DNA of 64,000 nucleotides from Lactobacillus panisapium (GCF_019469265.1 NZ_CP048268.1:2001001-2065000), one strand, 5' to 3'; counted from the first letter of the stretch, positions 45,696 through 55,987 are shown. Notes: generated by a model from the letters alone, not told the origin. Numbers and translations: made by a program.

Positions 45696-47054
45696 TTAGC
45701 CCTCCTTAAAAGCATTGGTATGACGATAGGCCAGCAGCGAAAAGACGGCACTAATGATAAAGATTAAAATACCTAAAACTGCCGAGGCATTGTAGCGCTG
45801 CTCTTGACCAAATGTCAGATTGTACAGCCAAGTTACCAGCAAGTCCGTTGAACCTGCCCCGTTATAGCGATTATTCATTGGTGCACCACCAGTTAGCAGG
45901 TAAATGACATTAAAGTTATTAATATTGCCGATAAATTGCTGAATTAAGGAAGGAGCCATCACGAAGAGAATCTGCGGAAAAGTAATTGATTTAAAAATCT
46001 GCATTGCGTTAGCACCGTCCATTTTAGCAGCCTCAATTTGATCTGTCGGCAGGTTTTGAATAATAGCAGTGGATACTAACATTGAAACTGGAATACCAAT
46101 CCACATGTTAACGATAATAACCGTAATCCGCGCTACTAAGGGCGAAGCCTGACTATCAATGAAATGAATTGGGTGAGCTATCATGCCAATATTCATCAAG
46201 ATATTATTGAGCGCACCCTGATAATCAAGAAATTGTGCCATCATCAGTAAAGAAACAAATTGTGGCACAGCCCAAACAATTACAAAAATTGTCCGCCAAA
46301 AGCCTTTATGCTTAATGCCCTTTGATTCAATTAACAGCGCCAATAAAACGCCAAAGAAGAAAGTCGTCGCTGTAGCGGCTATTGCCCAGACAATTGTCCA
46401 GCCTAAAACTGGGAAAAAGGTACCGGATAAGTCCCCGCTAATCACACTTCCAAAAGCCTGGAAACCAGTCCAAGAAAAAGCAATGGGATGCTGCCGGTCA
46501 TAGTTCGTAAAAGCCATTGAAATCATAAAGATTGTTGGCAAAATAGTAAAACACAGAATTCCTAAAATAGGAAAAGCCATTAACGTATCGTGCAACCGGG
46601 AATCAAACAAACTTGCTAGCTCTTCTTTATTACTTAAAATGTGTTTGCCATCACGACTCAAGACGTAATTCTTTCTGGTCGAGCGCAAGTTAACGATATA
46701 AAGATAAATCATTGCAATACAGATAATGACAGCAAGAAGGCCAAATAACAGAATTAACACCGAATTTGACGGCTGCTTAGTGATATAAACGCCTTGGGCA
46801 CTATCATAAACCACTTTTTTGGTTTTATTTTCTCCCAGAGTAGTCAGCATACTAATTGCCGATATTCCGCTAAAAATAAACCAGATAATAAATGCAACTT
46901 CTGCTAATAACAGTGTTAAGCCCTTAACCCACTGCTTATTCTCAAGGGCATTGCTGCCCATAATAAAGAAGGACAATTTGGTTGCAATACTGCCTTTAGA
47001 CCAAACCTCACGAAAAGTTGCCTTAACAGCAGCATGCTTTTTCTTTTTAAACAT
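45696..47054 (-). CDS. malF: Maltodextrin ABC transporter permease MalF
   Basis: A 452-residue permease. The N-terminal 150 residues hold two additional helices with a periplasm-facing loop, as in MalF; the transport domain has the EAA loop EAAKMDGANAMQIFKSITFPQI (about 340-360). The partner MalG follows with nearly no spacing. A hairpin between malE and malF (47076-47106) probably lowers expression of the membrane components relative to the binding protein. Confidence 0.94.
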   Translation of the reverse strand: MFKKKKHAAVKATFREVWSKGSIATKLSFFIMGSNALENKQWVKGLTLLLAEVAFIIWFIFSGISAISMLTTLGENKTKKVVYDSAQGVYITKQPSNSVLILLFGLLAVIICIAMIYLYIVNLRSTRKNYVLSRDGKHILSNKEELASLFDSRLHDTLMAFPILGILCFTILPTIFMISMAFTNYDRQHPIAFSWTGFQAFGSVISGDLSGTFFPVLGWTIVWAIAATATTFFFGVLLALLIESKGIKHKGFWRTIFVIVWAVPQFVSLLMMAQFLDYQGALNNILMNIGMIAHPIHFIDSQASPLVARITVIIVNMWIGIPVSMLVSTAIIQNLPTDQIEAAKMDGANAMQIFKSITFPQILFVMAPSLIQQFIGNINNFNVIYLLTGGAPMNNRYNGAGSTDLLVTWLYNLTFGQEQRYNASAVLGILIFIISAVFSLLAYRHTNAFKEG

Positions 47055-47075
47055 AATTTCTCCTCTTCCTGAGCA

Positions 47076-47106
47076 AAAAGGTTGGACGCTGCCTGCCCAA
47101 CCTTTA
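47076..47106 (-). terminator. Intercistronic hairpin between malE and malF
   Basis: AAAGGTTGGGC...GTCCAACCTTT followed by TTGC on the minus strand. Its place directly after the binding-protein gene, within the operon, suggests partial termination or 3' mRNA protection that gives malE excess over malF and malG. Confidence 0.75.
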
Positions 47107-47120
47107 GTGCTTAAGATTAA

Positions 47121-48341
47121 CTATTTCTTTTCAGAAGCCTTGGCCAATTTAGCAAGTTGAGCCTTGTATTGTGCTGGTTTAACTTTGCCATCATAAGCAC
47201 CGTTAACTAGAGGAGGAACATCATTCCAGAAGACTGACATTTGTGGTAATTTTGGCATCAAGACTGAGTTGCCTGGTTTAGACATTTCAATTACCGCATC
47301 AGCCACTGAATCCTTCTTCACAGCTGGATCGTTAATTGCTTCTTTAAGAACTGGAATTTGCCCAGCTTCCTTATGAGCGATTAATTGTGCTTTCTTATTT
47401 GTGATGTAAGCAGCCAATTCTGAAGCAGCTTTTGGATTCTTAGTGTGAGCATTAACTGCAAAACCTTCGATTCCAAGGAATGCCTGCATTTGAACTGACT
47501 TACCGCCAACTTCAATCATTGGATACTTCGCAACCGCAAAGTTCTTGCCTAGAATTTTCTTGATATTGGCAGCATTCCAAGGACCATCTAAAATAGCTTG
47601 CGCATTACCCTTCTTCAATTGGTTTAATGCGTTTGAAGTCTGCATTACGCCCTTGTTATTTCTTTGTTCAGCGTACCATTTCAGTGCATTAACACCCTTT
47701 TGTGAATTAAACGTTGAGCCCTTTAAATCTTCACCGCTGTCACCATACAACTTTGTACCAGCTGAGAAGAAGACTGGCCACATAACATAAGCGTTAGTAA
47801 AGTCCGTTGCAACAACACCTTTAGAAGTTAAGGTTTTCCAATTTTTGACATCATTAGCAGATAACTTAGACTTATCGTAATAAATTGTCTGTGCCTGTTG
47901 TGCGTATGGATAGGCATAAATTTTTCCTTTCCAGGTTACTCCCTTAGCAGCAACGGCAATGTAATTAGCCTTAATATTGCTGGTATCTTTTGGTGAGAGC
48001 GGGTTAATGTAACCTGAGTCTGCCATTTGTCCTAATTGGTCGTTAGGTGCTTCAAAAACATCGGCAGCTTTTGATGGGTCCTTGCCGACATCAGTTTTGG
48101 CATTAGCTGAACCAGTTGGATTTTGCGTAACGCGAACAGTGATATTTTTATGCGATTTAGTAAAATCACTAGCAATTTTCTTATAATATGACACTTGATT
48201 AGTATCAACCCAGAGCGTCAATTTCGTATTTTGGCTGCTATTTCCGCTTGCTGATTTTGAATCATTATTTGAGCAAGCTGCAAGAGACATTGCCGCTAAA
48301 ATTGCTGTACTACCTAATGCTACTTTCTTCCAAATTTTCAT
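47121..48341 (-). CDS. malE: Maltose/maltodextrin-binding lipoprotein MalE
   Basis: A 406-residue solute-binding protein with a lipoprotein signal: KK, hydrophobic core, lipobox SLAAC with Cys23 as the lipidated residue, then a Ser/Asn-rich tether. The body has the family-1 solute-binding fold (KLTLWVDTNQ, PNDQLGQMADSGYI, YAYPYAQQAQTIYYDKS, AFLGIEGFAVNA). It captures maltodextrins outside the membrane for MalFG and the MsmK-like ATPase. Preceded by AGGAGG. Confidence 0.94.
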   Translation of the reverse strand: MKIWKKVALGSTAILAAMSLAACSNNDSKSASGNSSQNTKLTLWVDTNQVSYYKKIASDFTKSHKNITVRVTQNPTGSANAKTDVGKDPSKAADVFEAPNDQLGQMADSGYINPLSPKDTSNIKANYIAVAAKGVTWKGKIYAYPYAQQAQTIYYDKSKLSANDVKNWKTLTSKGVVATDFTNAYVMWPVFFSAGTKLYGDSGEDLKGSTFNSQKGVNALKWYAEQRNNKGVMQTSNALNQLKKGNAQAILDGPWNAANIKKILGKNFAVAKYPMIEVGGKSVQMQAFLGIEGFAVNAHTKNPKAASELAAYITNKKAQLIAHKEAGQIPVLKEAINDPAVKKDSVADAVIEMSKPGNSVLMPKLPQMSVFWNDVPPLVNGAYDGKVKPAQYKAQLAKLAKASEKK

Positions 48342-48413
48342 GTTATTTACCTCCTAATTTAAAACAACATGCTTTTTTATTTTCAGTTCCCATTTGGCAA
48401 CTGAATTTATTCC

Positions 48414-49520
48414 CTAATTAACAATTGCCAGCGTGGTGTCTTGATCAAAAAAGTGGGCCTTGTTGAGGTCAAATCCCATCTTGACTTGATCACCGGGTTG
48501 GTAAAGATCCCGCGCATTAATATTGGCAACGAATTCCGTATTAGCAACTTTTTGGTAAAGCTGAATTGTTGCCCCTAGTAATTCGGACACAACGACCGTC
48601 GAATTAACCACTGCGTTCGGCCAAGTTTCGAGAAACGCTTCTTCAGCGTGAATATCTTCAGGTCTAATGCCCAAAATCAAATCACGGTCGTTATAGCCCT
48701 TCTTTTCGAGCAATTTTGCTTTCCCCTCAGGTATTCCCATGTCAATGCCGCGATTATCAGTCACACGCCCATTATGATAATGGACATTAAAGAAATTCAT
48801 CTGGGGCGAACCGATAAAGCCTGCTACGAATTGATTAACGGGATGGTTATATACTTCTTGCGGGGAACCAATTTGCTCAACTTTACCAACCGACATTACA
48901 ACTACACGGTCAGCTAAAGTCATCGCCTCTGTTTGATCGTGCGTGACGTAAATGGTTGTTGTACCTAAGTCCTGATGCAGCTTGGCAATTTCGGCCCGCA
49001 TTGATACCCGCAATTTTGCATCCAGGTTGGATAAAGGCTCATCCATTAAAAAGATGGGTGCATCCCGCACGATTGCTCTACCTAAAGCTACCCGCTGTCT
49101 TTGACCGCCAGATAGCTCAGCTGGTTTTTTATCCAAGTATTCTTTCAGGTTCAAAATTTCAGCTGCATGTTGCACTCGCTGATCAATTTCGCTTTTCTTA
49201 TAATGACGCAGCTTTAGCCCAAAGGCCATATTGTCGTAAATTGTCATGTGCGGATAAAGCGCGTAGTTTTGAAATACCATTGCAATATGGCGGTCCTTTG
49301 GCGCTACATCGTTCATTACCTGATGATCAATCTCGAGTGTGCCTTTGCTGATATCTTCCAATCCGGCAATCATCCTCAAAGTAGTCGATTTACCACAACC
49401 AGAAGGCCCAACAAAGACGATAAATTCCTTATCTTTGATATGTAAATCAAAGTCCTTCACAGAATACTGGTCATTACCCTCATATTTTTTGCATAGATGG
49501 TTTAAATCAACTTCAACCAT
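48414..49520 (-). CDS. msmK: Sugar ABC transporter ATPase, MsmK/MalK type
   Basis: A 368-residue ATPase. Walker [10 protein letters not shown], signature [16 protein letters not shown], Walker [13 protein letters not shown] and the switch His ([10 protein letters not shown]) are all intact. A C-terminal TOBE-type regulatory domain follows from about residue 240. It energises MalFG here and, as is known for MsmK in Gram-positive bacteria, could serve more than one sugar importer. It lies between pgmB and malE in the maltose cluster. Confidence 0.95.
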   Translation of the reverse strand: MVEVDLNHLCKKYEGNDQYSVKDFDLHIKDKEFIVFVGPSGCGKSTTLRMIAGLEDISKGTLEIDHQVMNDVAPKDRHIAMVFQNYALYPHMTIYDNMAFGLKLRHYKKSEIDQRVQHAAEILNLKEYLDKKPAELSGGQRQRVALGRAIVRDAPIFLMDEPLSNLDAKLRVSMRAEIAKLHQDLGTTTIYVTHDQTEAMTLADRVVVMSVGKVEQIGSPQEVYNHPVNQFVAGFIGSPQMNFFNVHYHNGRVTDNRGIDMGIPEGKAKLLEKKGYNDRDLILGIRPEDIHAEEAFLETWPNAVVNSTVVVSELLGATIQLYQKVANTEFVANINARDLYQPGDQVKMGFDLNKAHFFDQDTTLAIVN

Positions 49521-49541
49521 TCTTTTTACCTACCTTCTTAA

Positions 49542-50204
49542 CTAGCTGTTTATATAAGCAGCCACGATCTTATCTAACTGCAAGTCTTTGGTTGAAGCGA
49601 CAAGATAGTCGGCCTCTTTCAACACGGTGCGGTCGCCAATACCAACGGCAAATTGCCCGGCCGCTTTAATTGCAGCAACCCCAGCTGCGGCATCTTCAAA
49701 ACTGATCACTTCACTCGCCTTTAAGTGCAAAAGTTGTTGCGCCTTTTGATAGATTTCCGGATCTGGCTTGCCCTTGTTAACTGTTGCCGCATCGACAATG
49801 CCAGCAAACTTACTGGCAATCTTCAATTTGTGCAATATTTTAGGCGCATTTTTCGAAGCCGAAGCAATGCACATTTTTAAATTGGCCTCTTGTGCATCCG
49901 CAAGTAGTTGCGGAATGCCAGGTAAAATGTCTTTCGGCGTCATCGTATCTACTTGCTGTAAGAACTTCTCGTTCTTAGCTGCCGCAAACTGCTTCTTCTG
50001 CTGCTCAGTATACTCATTAGTTTGATGACCATATTGCAAGATTAAATCTAGGGAATCCATGCGAGAAATTCCTCGTAACGAGTTCAGTTGCTCGTTTGTC
50101 AGTCTAATTCCTAATTCTTTAGCTAAATCATTCCAAGCGGCTAAATGAAACTTCGCTGAATCTGTCAAAACGCCGTCTAAATCAAAAATCAAACCTTTAA
50201 GCAT
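49542..50204 (-). CDS. pgmB: Beta-phosphoglucomutase
   Basis: A 220-residue HAD-superfamily enzyme. The nucleophile Asp8 and acid/base Asp10 are in FDLDGVLTDS; GISRMDSLDLIL marks the cap domain; SASKNAPKIL, GKPDPEIY and SFEDAAAG complete the HAD motifs. It turns beta-glucose 1-phosphate, released by the maltose phosphorylase, into glucose 6-phosphate. Its start overlaps the end of the phosphorylase gene by 16 bases, so the two are tightly coupled. Confidence 0.96.
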   Translation of the reverse strand: MLKGLIFDLDGVLTDSAKFHLAAWNDLAKELGIRLTNEQLNSLRGISRMDSLDLILQYGHQTNEYTEQQKKQFAAAKNEKFLQQVDTMTPKDILPGIPQLLADAQEANLKMCIASASKNAPKILHKLKIASKFAGIVDAATVNKGKPDPEIYQKAQQLLHLKASEVISFEDAAAGVAAIKAAGQFAVGIGDRTVLKEADYLVASTKDLQLDKIVAAYINS

Positions 50205-52462
50205 GCCACTTCACCTTCTTTCAATTCAACCTGTTGGTCTTTAACCATGACTGTAAGCTGCTTACCACTAATCAAATCAAGCTTAACTTCATCATGGCTA
50301 ACGGCTACTTTAATTAAACGATTACGGTAGTTAAGTTTGAAACTATAATTCTGCCAGTTATCGGGAACGAACGGATTGAACTTTAGCTGCTCTTTGTCAT
50401 AACGCATTCCCGCAAAGCCTTGAACAATTGCAAGCCATGAACCGCTCATTGAAGTTATATGTAGTCCATCGGTAGTATCATTATTGTAGTTATCAAGGTC
50501 TAACCTGGCTGTTCGTTCATAAAGAGCAACCGATTGTTTCTTTTTACCTAATTCAGCCGCTAAAATTGAGTGAACACAAGGCGAAAGAGAACTCTCATGA
50601 ACGGTGAGTGGTTCATAAAAATCAAAGTTGCGCTCCTTTTCTTCTTTAGTAAAGCGATCATCCAAATAGTAGATTCCCTGCAAGACATCTGCTTGCTTGA
50701 TAAACGGTGAACGAAGGATTTTATCCCAAGACCAATGCTGGTTAATTGGACGTTCAGTTGCCGGAATTTCCTTTGCTGGCTGCAAATCTTTGTCTAAAAA
50801 GTCATCTTGCTGTAAAAAGATGCCGCGTTCATGATCTTCCGGCAAATACATATTAGCAATAATGTCCTGCCAGTTAGCTTTTTCCTGTTCACTAACGTGA
50901 ACTCTCTTTTGGGCTGCGGGATCAGCTAGGGGCAGGCGCTCTAAGGTGTATTGCAAAACCCATTGCGCCATCAGGTTAGTAAACCAGTTATTGTTGACAT
51001 TATTCTCATACTCATTCGGCCCGGTTACACCGTGCATGACATACTTTTGCCGCCATTTTGAATAGTGAACCCGATCTGCCCAAAAACGTGCTGTTTCAAC
51101 TAAAACATCCATTCCCTCGTTTTTAACATAAGACTCATCCCCGGTATAACTGGTATAACGCTTAATTGCAAATGCAATATCAGCATTACGGTGAATTTCT
51201 TCAAAGGTAATTTCCCATTCATTGTGGCATTCAAGACCGTTAAAGGTCACCATTGGGAAAAGCGCACCCTTTAACCCAAGATCTTTAGCATTCTGATAGG
51301 CTCCTGCCAGTTGATCGTGCCGATATTGAAGCAGTGCCCTCGTCACGTTTGGCTTAGCCACGCATAAATACATCGGGAAGATAAAGGCTTCAGTATCCCA
51401 GTAAGTCGCACCACCATACTTTTCGCCGGTAAAACCCTTGGGACCAACATTGAGTCGTTTATCTTCGCCATAGTAAGTCATAAACAACTGTAAAATATTG
51501 AACCTAATTCCCTGCTGGGCCAAATCATTACCGGTGATTACCACGTCACTTTTTTCCCACCGTCTTTGCCAGATAGCGGTATGCTCAGCTAGATTTTCGG
51601 CAAAGCTCTTGGCCTGCAAGCGTGTCATCAATTCGGCGGCTTTTTGAGCTTGCATTTCTGGCTCAACATCGCGACTAGTAACAACAATTACGTCTTTTTC
51701 AAGGTTATAGCGATCACCGGAATTGAGGTCAACCGTTAACTTTTCACTGAGCCCAGCTTTAGTTGTTGTGACCATTCCTTTGACAAAATGATTGTTATGC
51801 CGCAATCCCTGCTTTAAGAGAACTGTAAATTGCGGAACTCCATATGGATTGGGGATTGTTTTAACCTGAATCGTGCGCTGATCGCTATCTTCACCGCAGC
51901 TTTGCCAAAAATGCTCATTGTAGTTGCTGTCTTCATTAGTAACCGTGCCATCCAGCGTTGCTGTAAAGGTAATTTTGGCTTTTCCCGTTAAGACTGTCGC
52001 CACAACGTTAATCAGTGCCGCTTCTTTTTGTTTAATATGTAAAAAACGTTGAAATTCAAACCTAACCGTGGTTGTTGTTCCCAAATAAGTAAAGCTCCGC
52101 GTCAAGAGGCCTTGATGCATATCCAGTGAAAAAGAAAAATCTTTGATCTTGCTGGTTGCTAGATCCAGCTTTTCGCCGTTAATATTAATGCCGATGCCAA
52201 TAAAACTGGGGGCATTGATGGACTTGCCAAAGTACTTGGGATAACCATTTTTCCACCAGCCCACTCGTGTCTTATCCGGAAACCAAACTCCAGCCAAGTA
52301 GGTTCCTTGCAAGCTATCGCCTGAATAACCCTCTTCAAAATTACCGCGCATCCCCATGTAATCATTACCAATTGACGTAATGCTTTCCTGCAGACGTTTA
52401 TCTGCCGGATTAAACTCATGCGTAGTAACTTGCCAAGGATTAATCTCAAAAATCCGTTTCAT
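50189..52462 (-). CDS. mapA: Maltose phosphorylase (GH65)
   Basis: A 757-residue GH65 enzyme of normal length. It splits maltose with inorganic phosphate into glucose and beta-glucose 1-phosphate. Landmarks: YMGMRGNFEEGY near residue 40, the barrel block GATYWDTEAFIFPMYL, the catalytic Glu in TGPNEYENNVNNNW (about 485) and a phosphate-binding region SSLSPCVHSI. It is followed by pgmB. It has its own promoter with a cre and a maltose operator upstream (52488-52556). Confidence 0.95.
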   Translation of the reverse strand: MKRIFEINPWQVTTHEFNPADKRLQESITSIGNDYMGMRGNFEEGYSGDSLQGTYLAGVWFPDKTRVGWWKNGYPKYFGKSINAPSFIGIGININGEKLDLATSKIKDFSFSLDMHQGLLTRSFTYLGTTTTVRFEFQRFLHIKQKEAALINVVATVLTGKAKITFTATLDGTVTNEDSNYNEHFWQSCGEDSDQRTIQVKTIPNPYGVPQFTVLLKQGLRHNNHFVKGMVTTTKAGLSEKLTVDLNSGDRYNLEKDVIVVTSRDVEPEMQAQKAAELMTRLQAKSFAENLAEHTAIWQRRWEKSDVVITGNDLAQQGIRFNILQLFMTYYGEDKRLNVGPKGFTGEKYGGATYWDTEAFIFPMYLCVAKPNVTRALLQYRHDQLAGAYQNAKDLGLKGALFPMVTFNGLECHNEWEITFEEIHRNADIAFAIKRYTSYTGDESYVKNEGMDVLVETARFWADRVHYSKWRQKYVMHGVTGPNEYENNVNNNWFTNLMAQWVLQYTLERLPLADPAAQKRVHVSEQEKANWQDIIANMYLPEDHERGIFLQQDDFLDKDLQPAKEIPATERPINQHWSWDKILRSPFIKQADVLQGIYYLDDRFTKEEKERNFDFYEPLTVHESSLSPCVHSILAAELGKKKQSVALYERTARLDLDNYNNDTTDGLHITSMSGSWLAIVQGFAGMRYDKEQLKFNPFVPDNWQNYSFKLNYRNRLIKVAVSHDEVKLDLISGKQLTVMVKDQQVELKEGEVACLKV

Positions 52463-52487
52463 CTGCTTATCTCCTCTTGTGCGGTTT

Positions 52488-52556
52488 TGTTTACGCTTTC
52501 ATTATTCGCCAAAATGGAGCATCTTTGCAATCCAAAATCCTCTGTTAACGGTATCA
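52488..52556 (-). promoter_or_regulatory. Promoter, cre and maltose operator of the phosphorylase gene
   Basis: On the minus strand, in order: operator TGATACCGTTAACA (52543-52556), -35 TTGCAA (52525-52530), 18-base spacer, -10 AATAAT (52501-52506), and cre TGAAAGCGTAAACA (52488-52501) at the start of transcription. The operator lies upstream of the -35, the cre downstream of the -10. Confidence 0.8.
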
Positions 52557-52566
52557 AAATAATTAT

Positions 52567-52605
52567 GAAAAAAGCAGCAGGCTTTCTTTGCCTGCTGCTT
52601 AGATA
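52567..52605 (-). terminator. Terminator of the amylase gene
   Basis: AAGCAGCAGGC pairs with GCCTGCTGCTT around a short loop; six T follow on the minus strand. It separates the GH13 pair from the phosphorylase transcription unit. Confidence 0.9.
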
Positions 52606-54321
52606 TTATTCAACTTCAATTGCAATTCCCTTGGGCTTTAACAATCCATTGGCAAAGTTTTGCTGTAAGATTGCTTGCCCCGTAAGTGCGACATCTTTGG
52701 TAGTTGTGTTGAAATATGCCGTAATTTTGACGTCTTTTGTCCGAACAACTTTAATTAAGCCGGTTGCAGTAACAGTTAAAGATATTTCACCTTGGCCCAA
52801 GGTATCTGCGTATTTTTTCCGAAAGGCAATTAATTGCTGTACTTGCTGCCAAACTGCACTATTTTTCTTACTCCAATCCATCGGCTTACGGCAATCTGGA
52901 TCATTTCCGCCAGTCATGCCCATTTCGGTGCCGTAATAAATACACGGACTGCCAGTCTGCATAAACATAAAGGTTAACGCCTGCAAGGCCAATTCTTGAT
53001 CACCTTGTGCCAGCGTTAAAATTCGGGCGGTATCGTGAGAATCTAGCATATTCATCATGGCTTGGTTAGTGCTATCGCGATACAGCATTAACTGATCAGT
53101 TAGCGCCGCAACCAATGCTTGCGCCGTTTTTGTTTTCTTAAAAAAGTGCTCCTCAATCTGCAAAGTATACGGATAATTCATTACAGCAGTGAACTCGTCG
53201 CCATTTAGCCATGGTCTAGCGCTGTGCCAGATTTCACCAACAATGTAAAAATCCGGCTTAATAGCGGTCAGAGCAGCATGAAATCTGCGCCAAAAATGAT
53301 GATCAACTTCATTTGCCACGTCAAGCCGCCAAGCATCAATGTCGAAATATTTTACCCAGTAAGTGGCAATTTCTAAGAGAAAATCCTGCACTGCCGGGTT
53401 GGCGGTATTAAGTTTAGGCATGCTTGGTTCAAAGGCAAAAGTATCATAATTGGGCATTGCTTTTTGACCAGTTTGATTTGGGTTAACCGGAAATTGATTA
53501 ATGTGAAACCAGTCAGCAAATTTTGATTTCGCACCGTTTTTAACTACATCTTGCCACTGCAATGATTGACTCCCTAGGTGATTAAAAACGGCATCAAGCA
53601 TCACGCGCATCCCCCGCTTATGTGCCTGCTCAACTAGCTCGGCAAAAAGCTGTTTGTCACCAAAAGCAGGATCAATTTCTAAATAGTCAATTGTGTCGTA
53701 TTTATGATTGGAACTTGCCTTAAAAATGGGACAAAGATATAATCCTGTAACGCCCAATTCTTGCAAATAATCTAAATGGTCGATGATTCCCTGCAAATCG
53801 CCGCCATAATAATCTTCTCTTCCGGGATGATCACTAGGCTGCCATTTTTTCGTTCCCTGCGGGTCGTTATAAGTATCCCCGTTAGCAAAACGTTCCGGGA
53901 AAATTTGGTACCAAACCGTCTGCTTTACCCATTGAGGTACCGTTGTCATGTCAATTGTGTGCAAATAGGGTAATTTAAAATAGCTACTGTCAGCGTTCAG
54001 ATTTTGCGAATTAAAGCTGCTAATCCCGCGATCGCCGACGATAACATGGCTGTCGTCTTTACCAATGACTTCAAACGTATACTTAAGGCGCCGGTAAGGG
54101 GCCTTTAAAGTTACACCCCAGTGATCACTCACTTGTCCGTGACCCAGTAATTTTAAGTCCGCTTTTTTATCTGTCTTAGTATCCAGATAATTATCGGTAT
54201 AATGAACAACTACCTTGGCAACATCATTTTTTGCGCTATGAAACCGGATCCGAACGTGGTGCGGACTTATAACAAAGCAATCTTCACTTTCTGTTCGGTG
54301 CTTTAAGGCTGCTAATTGCAT
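52606..54321 (-). CDS. Maltogenic amylase / neopullulanase-type GH13_20 enzyme
   Basis: A 571-residue protein with an N-terminal CBM34-like domain (about 1-125) and a GH13 barrel. Conserved regions: DAVFNHLG, WRLDVANEV (nucleophile Asp), GEIWH (acid/base Glu) and DSHDTAR. The MPNYDTFAFEPSMPKLN-type segment before region II is usual for GH13_20. There is no signal peptide, so it acts on maltodextrins imported by MalEFG or on cyclodextrin-like substrates. It is 13 bases downstream of the other GH13 gene and followed by a terminator. Confidence 0.92.
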   Translation of the reverse strand: MQLAALKHRTESEDCFVISPHHVRIRFHSAKNDVAKVVVHYTDNYLDTKTDKKADLKLLGHGQVSDHWGVTLKAPYRRLKYTFEVIGKDDSHVIVGDRGISSFNSQNLNADSSYFKLPYLHTIDMTTVPQWVKQTVWYQIFPERFANGDTYNDPQGTKKWQPSDHPGREDYYGGDLQGIIDHLDYLQELGVTGLYLCPIFKASSNHKYDTIDYLEIDPAFGDKQLFAELVEQAHKRGMRVMLDAVFNHLGSQSLQWQDVVKNGAKSKFADWFHINQFPVNPNQTGQKAMPNYDTFAFEPSMPKLNTANPAVQDFLLEIATYWVKYFDIDAWRLDVANEVDHHFWRRFHAALTAIKPDFYIVGEIWHSARPWLNGDEFTAVMNYPYTLQIEEHFFKKTKTAQALVAALTDQLMLYRDSTNQAMMNMLDSHDTARILTLAQGDQELALQALTFMFMQTGSPCIYYGTEMGMTGGNDPDCRKPMDWSKKNSAVWQQVQQLIAFRKKYADTLGQGEISLTVTATGLIKVVRTKDVKITAYFNTTTKDVALTGQAILQQNFANGLLKPKGIAIEVE

Positions 54322-54334
54322 CTTTTATTCTCCT

Positions 54335-55987
54335 TTATTTACTTAAAACAACACCAGAATATGGCATCAGCACTAACTCGCCATCAGCCAAATAATATTT
54401 CCCTGCAGTTAATTCTTCATGGTGATAAGCACGCGGAATTCTTATTCTTGTTTTTTGACTACTTAATGAAACAGCAACAAGCGCACTACTATTGCCCAGA
54501 TCACGCTGATAGACATAACTGTCTTGACCCGTTTCCCGTAAATAAAAGCGGCCAGCCTGAAATAATTTTCTTTTCTTCAACGCAATCAGTTGACGATAAA
54601 AATTGAAGATACTGTCCGGGTCTACTACTTCAGAACAAGCATCAACCTTAACCATTTTTTGGCCATCAAGCCACGGCTTTGTGGATGAAAAGCCATCGTG
54701 CGGTTCATCAGTCCACGGCATTACTCCCCGAGCAGGCAATTTATGCGTTGCACTGACCATTTTTAATGCTTCTTGCTCACTTATTCCCATGCTCTTTGCT
54801 TGGGCAATAAATTGGGTAACCGTTTCGTCGGCAAACTCCTTGTCTGAAGTAAAAAGCAAATTTTGTAAACCCAGTTCTTCGCCATAATAAATAATCGGAA
54901 TACCGCGCTGCAAATACATCAGCATTGCTAGGCTTTGGATCTGAATTCTGGTATGCGCCAAACGAGTTGCCATTCTTGGCATATCATGGTTATTCCAGTA
55001 AAGAGTCGGTAACGAAATCTCTGCCAGGGTTTGCTGCCAGATAGCTTGCGTCTGCTTGAAGATTTGCCAGTCAAGCTCTTTTGGCTGATATTGCGCTGGT
55101 AAACGCGGATTAATTTTGCTCTCATCATCCGTGAAATAGCGAAAAGTGATCACGCTATCTAGCAAGCTATTTTTCTTACTTGTATAATCGGCTGCTAAGT
55201 TCACGTTTGCACTTGCTGCTTCGCCCAAGAGCAAGGCGTCAGGAAAGTCACGCTTTATTTGCTGACAAAATGGTTGCAGCCACTCTTGCACTTGGGGCAA
55301 GTTAGCAAAAAACGGTTCAGCAATAACTGGTTCAGCATCATTTGGTGCCGGAAAATTTTGACGCAAGTCAGCCTTGGCGATATGAATAAATGCATCTAAC
55401 CGAAGACCGTCAATTCCTTTAGCCAGCCAATATTCAGCAACTTGGATCATTTCCTGTCTGAGTGCCGGATTTGCCCAGTTTAAATCGGGCATGTGTTTAT
55501 CAAACAAGTGAAAATATGACTGACCGCTATTTTTCGGGTCACTCTCCCAGACACTACCGCCAAAGAAGCTGCCCCAATTATTTGGCCGCTTGTTGTTACT
55601 ACCCGCGAAAAGATAATAATTGCGGTACTTGCTTTTTGGATTATTAATCGCCTTTTGAAACCAAGGATGTTGATCGGAAGTGTGATTAAGTACCAAATCG
55701 AGGATAATTTTAATTTTTTCTTGATGCAGCTGCTTAATTAACTGCTCAAAATCTGCCATTGTTCCCATTGCAGGATCAATCGCAAAGTAATCTGCCACGT
55801 CATAGCCATTATCAACTTGGGGTGAAACAAAGATTGGATTGAGCCACACCGCGTTAATCCCCAGCTTTTTCAAATAAGGAATACGTTGTCTAATCCCATT
55901 CAGATCGCCAATCCCATCACCATTACTATCTTGAAAAGATTTAGGATAAATTTGATAAATTATTGCGTTATCATACCAATGCGTCAT
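54335..55987 (-). CDS. GH13 alpha-glucosidase (oligo-1,6-glucosidase type), first gene of the maltose cluster
   Basis: A 550-residue enzyme starting MTHWYDNAIIYQIYPKSFQD; the ATG at 55987 has GGAGG upstream, while the open frame runs 52 codons further without a ribosome site. Active-site regions: DLVLNHTSDQH, GLRLDAFIHI (nucleophile Asp), LLGEAAS (acid/base Glu) and WNNHDMPR. It is a diverged relative of the enzyme at 42540. It would act on branched or short alpha-glucosides. A maltose operator lies 62 bases upstream. Confidence 0.9.
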   Translation of the reverse strand: MTHWYDNAIIYQIYPKSFQDSNGDGIGDLNGIRQRIPYLKKLGINAVWLNPIFVSPQVDNGYDVADYFAIDPAMGTMADFEQLIKQLHQEKIKIILDLVLNHTSDQHPWFQKAINNPKSKYRNYYLFAGSNNKRPNNWGSFFGGSVWESDPKNSGQSYFHLFDKHMPDLNWANPALRQEMIQVAEYWLAKGIDGLRLDAFIHIAKADLRQNFPAPNDAEPVIAEPFFANLPQVQEWLQPFCQQIKRDFPDALLLGEAASANVNLAADYTSKKNSLLDSVITFRYFTDDESKINPRLPAQYQPKELDWQIFKQTQAIWQQTLAEISLPTLYWNNHDMPRMATRLAHTRIQIQSLAMLMYLQRGIPIIYYGEELGLQNLLFTSDKEFADETVTQFIAQAKSMGISEQEALKMVSATHKLPARGVMPWTDEPHDGFSSTKPWLDGQKMVKVDACSEVVDPDSIFNFYRQLIALKKRKLFQAGRFYLRETGQDSYVYQRDLGNSSALVAVSLSSQKTRIRIPRAYHHEELTAGKYYLADGELVLMPYSGVVLSK

